Below, piece after piece: positions 55,608 through 64,000 of a DNA stretch of 64,000 nucleotides (its first letter is position 1; every line of letters starts with the position of its first letter). Source of the stretch: Simplicispira lacusdiani (GTDB lineage: Bacteria > Pseudomonadota > Gammaproteobacteria > Burkholderiales > Burkholderiaceae_C); assembly GCF_003604195.1 (NCBI RefSeq), contig NZ_QXGR01000010.1:1-64000 (forward strand), given 5' to 3'. The translations under genes and the position numbers were made by a program. A model generated the notes under the pieces. The model did not search any database. It was not told where the DNA came from and worked only from the letters and a program-made list of their open reading frames with translations.

Positions 55608-58600
55608 TCAGCGGGCATTCTCCTGATACCAGTAACGGCGCTTGCGCGGTGCGCTCAGCGAGCCCGTGGACTTGCCGGTCTCGATGGCGGACTTCTTGGA
55701 GTTCGGGGCGCCGATGATGAAGTCCTTTTGCTTGGTGACGGTGGTGGTCGTTCCATCGGGATTCGTCTGTTCATAGGTGATGGTGACGAAGCCGGCCACG
55801 GGGCTGGGAGGCAGGCCACCGCCTTCGAGCTTCTCGGAATACGGCGTCCGGCAGAACAGCGGGGCCGCATAGGTGCGTGCCTCGCCCAGGTTGGCCTTGC
55901 ACACATTGGGGGCTGGTGGCGTGGGCTTGTTGGTGCCGAAGTAGGTGACGCCCCGGAACGTGGTCGATGCGTTCACCACCTTTTCGCCCGTGGCCAGTTC
56001 GATGTAGCAGCCGGCGTCCATGTTCTGGCTCGTTCCCACCTTGCCCAGCGTGGTGACGGGTGACGGCACCGGGGATGGCGTTCCCTTGGCCATGCGGTCG
56101 TCATACACCGTGAAGAAGGCGTCGGAGCCCGTGAGCTGCAGGGGTTTTTCCCGGTCGCCGGACCCGACCAGGATGGCGGTGAAGGTGGGTGTCGGCACCA
56201 CATCGGGCGCGAAGAAGAACTTGCGCTGGGCGCCTCCGTCCAATGCCGCTATCTTGTAGATGTCCCAGACGCTGGTGTCATGGGCAGTACTGGTTTCAAG
56301 GTCGATGCGATAGATGTTGCCACCGGTATCCACGACATAGGCGCGGTCGGTATAGCCGTCCAGATCCGAATCCATCACTCCGATATCAGCCGTGACGCTG
56401 CGGTCGGTGTCGAAACGCTTGATCAGTGAACCGTCGAAGGCATCGAGCACGAACACGGCATTGCCCATCGTGGTCGTGCCTGGGGTGGCCAGATCCTCGG
56501 CGGCAGCGTCATAGCCGCCACCCATGATGAGCACGGGATTGGTGCGCCCCTTGAGCTTGGCCACGCGAGGCTCGGACCAGGTTTGGCCCAGCTTGGCGAA
56601 GCCTGTGTCTGTATGGGCGCGCCGCCACAGGTACAGGGGTTGGGTGGGGTTGGTGACATCCAGGGCGTAGAGGAAGCGCCCGCCCCGGCGCATGGTGGAA
56701 TACAGGTATACCTTGGTGTTGCTGCCGTCGGCGGCGATTTTTTGATAGATCGTGATCGGGCCATCCATGAAGTAATCGCGTGGCTGGGGCTTGCTGGGAG
56801 AGGATTCATCCACGACGACGGTGGTCGAGAGGCGGATTTCCGGGGCGTTGCCGCGCTGTCGCGAAAGCTTGGGGAAATGCTCCTCGGGGATAAAACTCCA
56901 CAGCTCCTGGCCGGCGCCGGTGCCGGACTGGTTGCCGTTGACGGCGCGCAACATCCCGTCGTTGGTGCCATAGAACACCACGATGTTGGGGGTGGCGGCG
57001 GTGCCGTAGTTCACCACGGCCGGGCGGGAGTGCAGTACATCGCCATGCACGCCGGGACGGATAGTGGTGGGTGAGCCCGGGCCATCTTCGTCGCCTGCAT
57101 TGTCCAAGCCGCGCACCCAATTGATGATTAGGTCGCGTTGCGTGCTGTCCGATGCAATGGCCGCCATGCTGCTGCTGTTGGCGGTGGAGAACTGGGCGGT
57201 CGCGCTGGAAGCCAAGTTGGTGTTGGCTGCGCAACTGATGCAGGTGTACACATGCCGCGTGGCCTGGTTCGTGGCATAGACGGTGCGGATCTGCTGGGCG
57301 GCGCCGCCTTTTTCCACCACTTCACCGTCCGGCGAATCGGAAGAGCTAAGGGGCGTGCCCATCTGCTGATTGACCCAGAAGGAACTGGTGCCTGTCCAGT
57401 AGGAAACGGCCGAGGGTGAGATGAAGCCGGTCGCGCCACTGATGGCGGGGTTGCCGGTGGAGTCGGCTAGGAACAGCGAGTCGGTGGCGACGTCGTAGCC
57501 GAACTTGTACTGTTTGAGGTTACCGCGCCAGCGGGGCTTGGCGTCGGCGTCCGGCCTGAACATGCCCATGAAGACTTGGTTGAGGTAGGTGCCACGGGAG
57601 TTCACGCTCACCGGCAGACTAGCGGACGAGAACACGCTGTTGACGGCCTGGATCTGGTTGAAGATGGCCGCCAGCTTTTCTGCGATCTGGGTACCGCTGG
57701 AACTGACGGCGAAGTACTCGCCGCCACTCTCCCCGGCCATGCTCTTGAGCAAAGCGCTCCAGCCCGGGCCCTGGCCGGTGGTGATGGGGTCCACGTCCAG
57801 CGTATAGGTGGTGATGTTGGACGGCGATTTCTTCATGAACCGTGCCCATTCGTCAGCCACGTTGCTTTGCGAGCCGTTGGGCGTGAGCGCGAGGTCCGCC
57901 GGACGGCTCAAGTTGACGCTGGAGTAGGCGTTGCTCAGGCGGTTCGAGGCATTGGTGTTGTCGCTGTTGTTGTCCTGTGCCGCGCCATTGCTGAGGTAGA
58001 TGATGTAGTTGCGCGCGCAGCCATTGACGACAGGGCTGTTGTAGGCTGTGCCAGCGAACGATTGCAGCGCGTTGTTGGGCTGCTGGTAGATGAGGTTGGA
58101 GGCTGGAGTGGGGCCGGAGTTGTTGCCCAGGTAGTCTGTCTTGACTTTCTGGTTGCCCGAATACGGCGCCGCGCCGGTGAAGTAGTAGTAGGCCTCGGCC
58201 ATGGTCAGGCCGGCCTTGCCTCCGTTGGACTTGTCGTTCAGCTTGTGCAGGCTGTTGAGCAGTGCCATGAACTTGACTTTGTAGTCCGTATCCATGTTGC
58301 GGATGGCCGCGCGTACATAGGCACCGTCGATGTTGTTGTTCGGGTTCCCTGTTTCGGTGAACAGCATCAGACCGACGCGAAACTGGTTGGCTGGCAGGCC
58401 GTTGATGGTGCTCACCAGGGCCGCGATTTCATTCGTGAACGCGGTGTTCCAGTTGGCGGTGTTGTCCACCAGGATGAGCACGTTGGGTGGATCGGTCGTG
58501 GACGAGCCGCTGTAGATGTCAATATCGCTGGTGTACTGCGCCAGCGCGGGCAGCGCGGCGACCAGGCCGAGGGCGCATGCGGTCCATCGGCGCAGATGAT

Positions 58601-58619
58601 GGATAAGCTTGCTGGGCAT
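55608..58619 (-). CDS. pilY1: PilY1-type type IV pilus tip/assembly protein
   Basis: 1003 residues. Signal peptide ends at about residue 27 (LPALA|QYTS). An N-terminal von Willebrand A-like domain (about 45-330, NVLILVDNTANWN in place of the usual DxSxS MIDAS) is followed by the PilY1 C-terminal beta-propeller (about 500-930) with the Ca-binding loop DSDLDGYTD at about residues 745-753. PilY1 acts in pilus extension, adhesion and surface sensing. It is the last gene of the minor-pilin operon, 15 bases after pilX, with AGGAG seven bases before its ATG. Confidence 0.93.
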   Translation of the reverse strand: MPSKLIHHLRRWTACALGLVAALPALAQYTSDIDIYSGSSTTDPPNVLILVDNTANWNTAFTNEIAALVSTINGLPANQFRVGLMLFTETGNPNNNIDGAYVRAAIRNMDTDYKVKFMALLNSLHKLNDKSNGGKAGLTMAEAYYYFTGAAPYSGNQKVKTDYLGNNSGPTPASNLIYQQPNNALQSFAGTAYNSPVVNGCARNYIIYLSNGAAQDNNSDNTNASNRLSNAYSSVNLSRPADLALTPNGSQSNVADEWARFMKKSPSNITTYTLDVDPITTGQGPGWSALLKSMAGESGGEYFAVSSSGTQIAEKLAAIFNQIQAVNSVFSSASLPVSVNSRGTYLNQVFMGMFRPDADAKPRWRGNLKQYKFGYDVATDSLFLADSTGNPAISGATGFISPSAVSYWTGTSSFWVNQQMGTPLSSSDSPDGEVVEKGGAAQQIRTVYATNQATRHVYTCISCAANTNLASSATAQFSTANSSSMAAIASDSTQRDLIINWVRGLDNAGDEDGPGSPTTIRPGVHGDVLHSRPAVVNYGTAATPNIVVFYGTNDGMLRAVNGNQSGTGAGQELWSFIPEEHFPKLSRQRGNAPEIRLSTTVVVDESSPSKPQPRDYFMDGPITIYQKIAADGSNTKVYLYSTMRRGGRFLYALDVTNPTQPLYLWRRAHTDTGFAKLGQTWSEPRVAKLKGRTNPVLIMGGGYDAAAEDLATPGTTTMGNAVFVLDAFDGSLIKRFDTDRSVTADIGVMDSDLDGYTDRAYVVDTGGNIYRIDLETSTAHDTSVWDIYKIAALDGGAQRKFFFAPDVVPTPTFTAILVGSGDREKPLQLTGSDAFFTVYDDRMAKGTPSPVPSPVTTLGKVGTSQNMDAGCYIELATGEKVVNASTTFRGVTYFGTNKPTPPAPNVCKANLGEARTYAAPLFCRTPYSEKLEGGGLPPSPVAGFVTITYEQTNPDGTTTTVTKQKDFIIGAPNSKKSAIETGKSTGSLSAPRKRRYWYQENAR

Positions 58620-58634
58620 GGTGTTACTCCTGGT

Positions 58635-59213
58635 TCATTCGCAATAGCTGGAGACCTCGTTGCCGAAAACGATCACGGCGACGCCCTGGTTCACGGAAAC
58701 CTGGGTGTTGGTGGCTGCATCCTTGACCTCTGCGCGCACATTCCATTCGCTGTTGGCGCAGCTTTCGGGGTCGGCGCCCGAGACCAGCGCGTCGGAGTCG
58801 ACGAAAGTGCCGCCGGATCGGACCGGTGGCCGGCAGGGCGCCCAAATGTCGGTGGTGGCCGCATTCTTGGGAGCGGCGGGTAACTCGCTGGGAAGGATCG
58901 GCTTGGCACGGTAGCAGCTTGGTGCGGGTTTGAGCCACGCCGTGTAGTCCGGTGTGCCATCACCGTTCATGTCCACCGTGACGGGTGATTGCGCCACCCC
59001 GTCGGGGTTCTTGTGAAACTCCGGCGTGCTGATGGTGGCCTCCACGGCCATCTGGGCAGCGGACAGGCTTTCCTGGAAGGCCTGGCTGTTGCCCACGATG
59101 CGTAGATTGCTGCTGGAGCTGTTGAAGGCGCTGAGGGCAAAGAGGCTCATCAGCACCAGGAAGATCAGGGCCACCACCAGGGTGGCGCCGTTTTGGGATT
59201 CTTTGGTTTTCAT
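58635..59213 (-). CDS. pilX: Minor pilin PilX
   Basis: 192 residues. The N-terminal helix is GATLVVALIFLVLMSLFALSAFN after the prepilin peptidase site (ESQNG|ATLVV); Glu5 is absent, as usual for PilX in pseudomonads. The remainder has several Cys (CYRAK, CRPP, CANS, SSYCE). It helps prime the pilus with PilV, PilW and PilY1. The ATG overlaps the pilW stop (ATGA). Confidence 0.85.
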   Translation of the reverse strand: MKTKESQNGATLVVALIFLVLMSLFALSAFNSSSSNLRIVGNSQAFQESLSAAQMAVEATISTPEFHKNPDGVAQSPVTVDMNGDGTPDYTAWLKPAPSCYRAKPILPSELPAAPKNAATTDIWAPCRPPVRSGGTFVDSDALVSGADPESCANSEWNVRAEVKDAATNTQVSVNQGVAVIVFGNEVSSYCE

Positions 59214-60307
59214 GATGAGGCGGTTGGGGCTGGTGGAGGCGACTCGCGCCGGCCTGCAACATTGATGATGCGCACGGTGCTGGTATAGACCCTGCGTTTG
59301 AAGCCACTGGTGTCTCCATTGATGCTGATGGGGCCGAGGGCATAGGTTTTTCCTGCATCGTCATAACCATTGGAGCGTTCGGTTGTGCGCGACAGTAAAT
59401 GGATGCGCATGGCGACCACGTTGGCCCAGTCGTTGTCACGTGCGCCAACAGCGCCGCTGAGTCCTGTCAGGAACACCTCGGGCAAGCCCTTGCTGGCATT
59501 GGTGGCGGGATCGGGATCCAGAGGGTCCGTGGTGTCAAAACCGTATTCCAGAACCATGCTCTCGATACCTTCTGCCAGGGGAACGACCGTCATGGCACTG
59601 CCGCGCAACTCCGCCATCTTCAGCGTCGGGACAGTGTCCACGCCGCATTCGTTGCAACTGGCGATGTAGTAGATGCGAGAGACGTATTTGCGGGCGGAAC
59701 TCAGCGTTGTGCAGTTCTTCTCCTTCAGGATCAGTGCGCTAGGATCTGGGGATGCCACGAAGGGCGATGTCACCGGATCCGAGATGCAGCGGGATGTCTG
59801 TACATAGACCACATCCGTGGTGGAGATAGAGGCAGGCGCAACGATGTCTGTGTCCAGCCTGTGCACGGCAATGGCGCGTGTGCCTGGCAGTCTGTTGGGA
59901 AGGCATGCGAGCGCCGACGCCTCGCTGTCTGTCAGTCCCACGACCGGTAGCGGTGCCTTGGGTGCGTTAGGGATTGACGCGTCCCAGCCAAGTGCTGTGG
60001 CGCTGGTGGCGCAGGGGCTGGGGCTGGACATGGTCAATGCGTCCGCCGGCACTTCACCATAGAAGCCCGCCAGCATCAGGTCCTCGTGCAGTAGTTCCAC
60101 GGCGTAGCGGCCGTTCTCGATCTGGCGGATGCTTTTTTCCAGTTCGTTGCCTGAGCGGCTGGTATGGGCGAAAAGCAGCGAGAGACTGGCAATTAGCACC
60201 AAGCCGACGGCCATGCCCACCATCAGTTCGACCAGCGAAAATCCTCGCATCCGGGCATGAGCCTGGTGCGTGGGCGCATAACGGGCAGGGATGGATCGGT
60301 GTGTCAT
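59210..60307 (-). CDS. pilW: Minor pilin PilW
   Basis: 365 residues, a long leader (MTHRSIPARYAPTHQAHARMR) then the class III signal G|FSLVELMVGMAVGLVLIASLSLLF with Glu5, and a large C-terminal domain with Cys pairs (SCNECGVD). The ATG overlaps the pilV stop by four bases. A Met 20 residues in (MRGFSLVE) is an alternative start and would give a normal short leader. Confidence 0.88.
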   Translation of the reverse strand: MTHRSIPARYAPTHQAHARMRGFSLVELMVGMAVGLVLIASLSLLFAHTSRSGNELEKSIRQIENGRYAVELLHEDLMLAGFYGEVPADALTMSSPSPCATSATALGWDASIPNAPKAPLPVVGLTDSEASALACLPNRLPGTRAIAVHRLDTDIVAPASISTTDVVYVQTSRCISDPVTSPFVASPDPSALILKEKNCTTLSSARKYVSRIYYIASCNECGVDTVPTLKMAELRGSAMTVVPLAEGIESMVLEYGFDTTDPLDPDPATNASKGLPEVFLTGLSGAVGARDNDWANVVAMRIHLLSRTTERSNGYDDAGKTYALGPISINGDTSGFKRRVYTSTVRIINVAGRRESPPPAPTASS

Positions 60308-60846
60308 GGTGCCAGAGGAGCTAGATTGGCGATCTGTACGACCACAGTGACCACGCGGCGCATGTCTTCGCTGCTGAAGGCTCCTTGGCCGCAGGTGTTC
60401 ACGGGGGCAGCGCTGGCCTGGACGCCTTGCCAGGCCACGGCGAGCAGGTATTGGTTTGTGGCGGGGTTGGTGATGCAGCCCCGTGCCTTGAGCATGGCGC
60501 CTAACTTGGTTCCGCCCTGGGTCTCGGCGGCGCCCTGGATGAGCTTGGACCATTCGCAGAGGTCTTTCTGGACGACGGTCAGCGCCGTGCTGGTGCAATC
60601 CCCTGGGTCGGTGGCGCCAATGTCATTGCTCACATACGACAGTGCATCGGCACGGTTGAGGTTGATGCGCTCGGCCATGTCGTTGACCAGGATCAGGGCC
60701 TGAGAGCGCTGGTAGCCCTCCAGGTTGGCCACGGTGGTCCGTGCCTGCAGACCGACATAGCCCAGCACGCCAAATGCCACGATCAGCATGGCGATCAGCG
60801 CTTCGATCAAAGCAACGCCTTGTTGGGTTGAGCGCGGGTTCGTCAT
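60304..60846 (-). CDS. pilV: Minor pilin PilV
   Basis: 180 residues from the ATG at 60846, overlapping the fimT stop (ATGA). Prepilin leader MTNPRSTQQG then VALIEALIAMLIVAFGVLGYVGLQ with Glu5. The C-terminal domain holds Cys residues (DCTS, LCEW, GCITN, TCGQ) likely forming disulfides through DsbA. It forms the pilus tip complex with PilW and PilX. Confidence 0.88.
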   Translation of the reverse strand: MTNPRSTQQGVALIEALIAMLIVAFGVLGYVGLQARTTVANLEGYQRSQALILVNDMAERINLNRADALSYVSNDIGATDPGDCTSTALTVVQKDLCEWSKLIQGAAETQGGTKLGAMLKARGCITNPATNQYLLAVAWQGVQASAAPVNTCGQGAFSSEDMRRVVTVVVQIANLAPLAP

Positions 60847-61331
60847 GTCGGGCACTCCGTGGTCGAACTCTTGGGGCGGCCGGAGGGGTCGATAGAGATG
60901 CAGCGCTTACGGTTGCCGCTGGTGTTGACGAAAGCGAACCGTGCCACATTGGTGGTGCTGGAAACCCGTCCGTTGCGGTCGAAGGTGAGGGTGGCGGGGC
61001 CGGTCAGCGTCACTCCTGAACCCACTTTGTTTCTCTGGCTCAGAATTTCCGTGCCAACGGTCATGCTCCAGCCGTCCACCCAGCCTGCGGATGCGGGACT
61101 CAGAGTGACGGGCGCCGGGATGACGCCACGTTTTAGGGCTTCGCTGCGTGCCAGGGTCAGGTCAGCCATGAGATCGAACGCCGCAGCACGCATGCGCTGC
61201 GATTCCAGGATGTCACGGAACGAGGGGGTGGCAATGGAAACCAGCACGGCGAGCACCGCCACGGTGATGATCAACTCCACCAGCGTGAAACCGCAGCTGG
61301 CTGGTCGTGTGCTCTTGTGGATGGTGGGCAC
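60843..61331 (-). CDS. fimT: Minor pseudopilin of GspH/FimT family
   Basis: 162 residues from a GTG with AGGAG seven bases upstream. Leader MPTIHKSTRPASCG then FTLVELIITVAVLAVLVSIATPSFRDILESQRM with Glu5, and a GspH-like C-terminal domain (GRVSSTTNVARFAFVNTSGNRKRCISIDPSGRP). FimT proteins have been linked to DNA binding during transformation and to pilus priming. It lies 13 bases after the pilE-like gene. Confidence 0.85.
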   Translation of the reverse strand: MPTIHKSTRPASCGFTLVELIITVAVLAVLVSIATPSFRDILESQRMRAAAFDLMADLTLARSEALKRGVIPAPVTLSPASAGWVDGWSMTVGTEILSQRNKVGSGVTLTGPATLTFDRNGRVSSTTNVARFAFVNTSGNRKRCISIDPSGRPKSSTTECPT

Positions 61332-61344
61332 GGCTTTACTCCTG

Positions 61345-61734
61345 TCACCAGCAGCCGTTGGCTGGTGTCTTGGCTCCGGCATTGTTCAGGGTCATCGTTC
61401 CGCACTTGTCCTTGTCTTGGCCGGGTTTTGGCGCGGCCCTGGCGATAAAGGTGGGCGGAGTCACCGCAGGCGCCTCGATGGTGATGGTGTAGTGCGGCCG
61501 TACCGACGAGGGGATGTTGACGTTCAGTTCCGCGGTCGATGCCGCGTAGCTGCGCGCATCCAGCAACCGCTGCTGCTGGCGGGTGCCGATATCCATCAGC
61601 AGGGATTGCGCTTCCGCGCGGCGGGATTTGCGGACCTGATCCTGGTAGGACGGGTAGGCAATGGCTGCCAGGATGCTGAGCACCGCAACGGTGACCAGCA
61701 TTTCGATGAGTGTGAAGCCAGCGTAGCGCCGCAT
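61345..61734 (-). CDS. pilE: Type IV pilin-like protein PilE
   Basis: 129 residues. Short leader MRRYAG then FTLIEMLVTVAVLSILAAIAYPSYQDQVRKSRRAEAQSLLMDI, which is the classic type IVa pilin helix with Glu5; a C-terminal disulfide loop DKCGTMTLNNAGAKTPANGCW. It is PilE-like and probably a minor pilin here, being the first gene of the operon; the major pilin pilA would be elsewhere. GGAGG lies eight bases before the ATG. Confidence 0.9.
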   Translation of the reverse strand: MRRYAGFTLIEMLVTVAVLSILAAIAYPSYQDQVRKSRRAEAQSLLMDIGTRQQQRLLDARSYAASTAELNVNIPSSVRPHYTITIEAPAVTPPTFIARAAPKPGQDKDKCGTMTLNNAGAKTPANGCW

Positions 61735-61785
61735 TTGGATCCTCCGGAGGTGGGGGGCGATAGGCCTACCACCCTGTTGTTAGGA

Positions 61786-61814
61786 AATGTATATGGGAAA
61801 AAATCACATTTCAA
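61786..61814 (-). promoter_or_regulatory. Sigma-70-like promoter of the pilE operon
   Basis: On the minus strand TTGAAA, 17 bases of spacer, TACATT, about 50 bases before the pilE start. No sigma-54 site was seen here. The 243-base gap 61735-61977 is AT-rich for this genome and also holds the start region of the DUF6502 gene. Confidence 0.45.
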
Positions 61815-61977
61815 TAAAACGCGATCATCATAGCGATGAGCGGCATATTTCAATGGATGAGTGGCATTGTTGAAATTCCGGCATCCGTGTTTGGTTTGTT
61901 GCTTTTGTGGCTAAATGAAGCGAAAGAGGGCGTCAAATACGTAAAACCACGCACAATTCCTTTTTTCCCGCTCCCTC

Positions 61978-62834
61978 ATGCACGATCGCCTGTCCTGGAC
62001 ACAATCAGCCATCGCCCGGATACTGCGGCCTGCGGTCCGGTTGGCCTTGGCCATGGGTCTCAAGCACGCGCAACTGGAAGATGTCTTGCGCCAGTTGCTC
62101 TTGGAAGAGGCGCGGCATCTCTGGAATGTCAAAGGGGTGGAGCGTCCCAATTTGAGTCAGCTGTCCATGACCACGGGACTGAACCGCAAGGAGGTCACGG
62201 CCCGGGTCAGGGAGCCGCGCGATACCTTGCCGAGTACGGAAGGTTCGGCGGTCACCAAGGCCTACACGGCTTGGCTACAGCTGGCAACGGATGACCCGCA
62301 GAGACGGCGGCTGCCGATACTGGACAGTGGCGATGGGCCATCCTTCGAGCTGCTGGCTCGCCTGGCGGCACGCGGCGATGTCCATCACCGGGCGGTACTG
62401 GAGGAGTTGGTTCGCTTGGGCATGGCCAATGTGCGGGACGAAATGGTGGAGCTGCGTGGAGACTCCTTCATCCCCGTGGACAGTCTGCGCGACATGCTGG
62501 CCTTTGTGGGGGACAATGCCCGTGACCATCTCTTGGCAGCGGTGGGCAATACCCTGGGCAGGGAGCCGCGGATGCTTGAGCGCGCGGTCTTCGCTTCTGG
62601 TATACCCCTGCAGGAGTGCGAGCGGATTCATCAATTGGCCCGAAAGCACTGGGATGCCGTTCACTACAAGCTGGTGAAGGAAATGACGCAGTCCTACCAG
62701 CAGGCGGAAGGTTCTGGTACGGCGCGCATCCGTGTAGGGGTGTATGCGTACTATGAGGATGAGGGTGGGCGTATCGCCATCGCGGATGCGCCATCCCATG
62801 GGAGCGAAGAGCAGGCGCTCCGTCAGGAAAGCAC

Positions 62835-62838
<4 letters not shown>
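61978..62838 (+). CDS. DUF6502 family protein
   Basis: 286 residues, no signal or membrane helix. The N-terminus is [41 protein letters not shown], followed by a winged-helix-like [13 protein letters not shown] segment; the protein may bind DNA. No experimental function is known to me. The ATG has no clear ribosome-binding site. It overlaps the downstream DUF5666 lipoprotein gene by four bases (ATGA), a pairing I would expect to be functional. Its base composition is lower in GC than the genes to the left. Confidence 0.8.

Positions 62839-64000
<1,162 letters not shown>

Overview
The window is high-GC DNA from a betaproteobacterium, most probably a member of the Comamonadaceae (Acidovorax/Alicycliphilus/Diaphorobacter-like; genus not resolved). 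This rests on the core gene types and order (lptA-lptB-rpoN, apaG-rpe, malate synthase G, betaproteobacterial minor-pilin cluster) and on a dispersed ~55 bp repeat of a kind I associate with comamonad genomes. No rRNA, tRNA, CRISPR array, insertion sequence or prophage was seen. It is mostly chromosomal backbone.

Layout. 0-7.2 kb: minus-strand run of a Cys-rich CWC protein, a 38-residue protein, a DHA2 MFS exporter and a YafJ-type amidotransferase; then glcB (minus) with a striking upstream operator region, a LysR regulator, a DUF2214 membrane protein and a PsiF-repeat protein. 7.3-13.6 kb: argS, a SPOR-domain protein, dsbA, then lptA-lptB-rpoN. 13.6-18.4 kb: a probable metal-responsive operon (perfect FNR/ANR-type box, DUF2946 protein with a CPWC motif, TonB-dependent receptor, Asp-box periplasmic protein with a CECC motif, thioredoxin-like CPNC protein). 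18.5-24.7 kb: YdcH-like protein, a response regulator, and a minus-strand operon of an NAD(P)H/FAD/Fe-S oxidoreductase, 2-oxoacid:ferredoxin oxidoreductase alpha and beta subunits and a CBS protein. 24.9-33.8 kb: sensor kinase with a fused periplasmic binding domain, stand-alone receiver, REC-GAF-PAS-GGDEF-EAL protein (all overlapping) and a NIT-HAMP-PAS-PAS-GGDEF-EAL protein.

33.9-44.1 kb: THUMP-type RNA methyltransferase, PIN protein, alanine dehydrogenase, nitroreductase, kinase-fold protein, YecA/SEC-C protein, a membrane diguanylate cyclase, the pgpA-cinA pair and a MuiA-type protein. 44.3-48.7 kb: a flavocytochrome-like ferric reductase, then a translationally coupled trio in which a diguanylate cyclase lies between two paralogous periplasmic binding proteins. 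48.8-55.5 kb: thiL, YbdK-type ligase, KefB-like antiporter, Gcr-type 'recombinase' (really a polytopic membrane protein), apaG, and divergent rpe. 55.6-61.7 kb: minus-strand type IV pilus operon pilE-fimT-pilV-pilW-pilX-pilY1. 61.9-64 kb: a DUF6502 protein coupled to a DUF5666 lipoprotein that runs off the end and carries long Gly-Thr hexanucleotide repeats.

Themes: dense c-di-GMP signalling (four GGDEF proteins, two with EAL) near a PilY1/minor-pilin operon; several possible envelope metal/redox systems; and two families of dispersed repeats. Seven copies of the first family are present, four of them inside conserved genes as in-frame coding segments.
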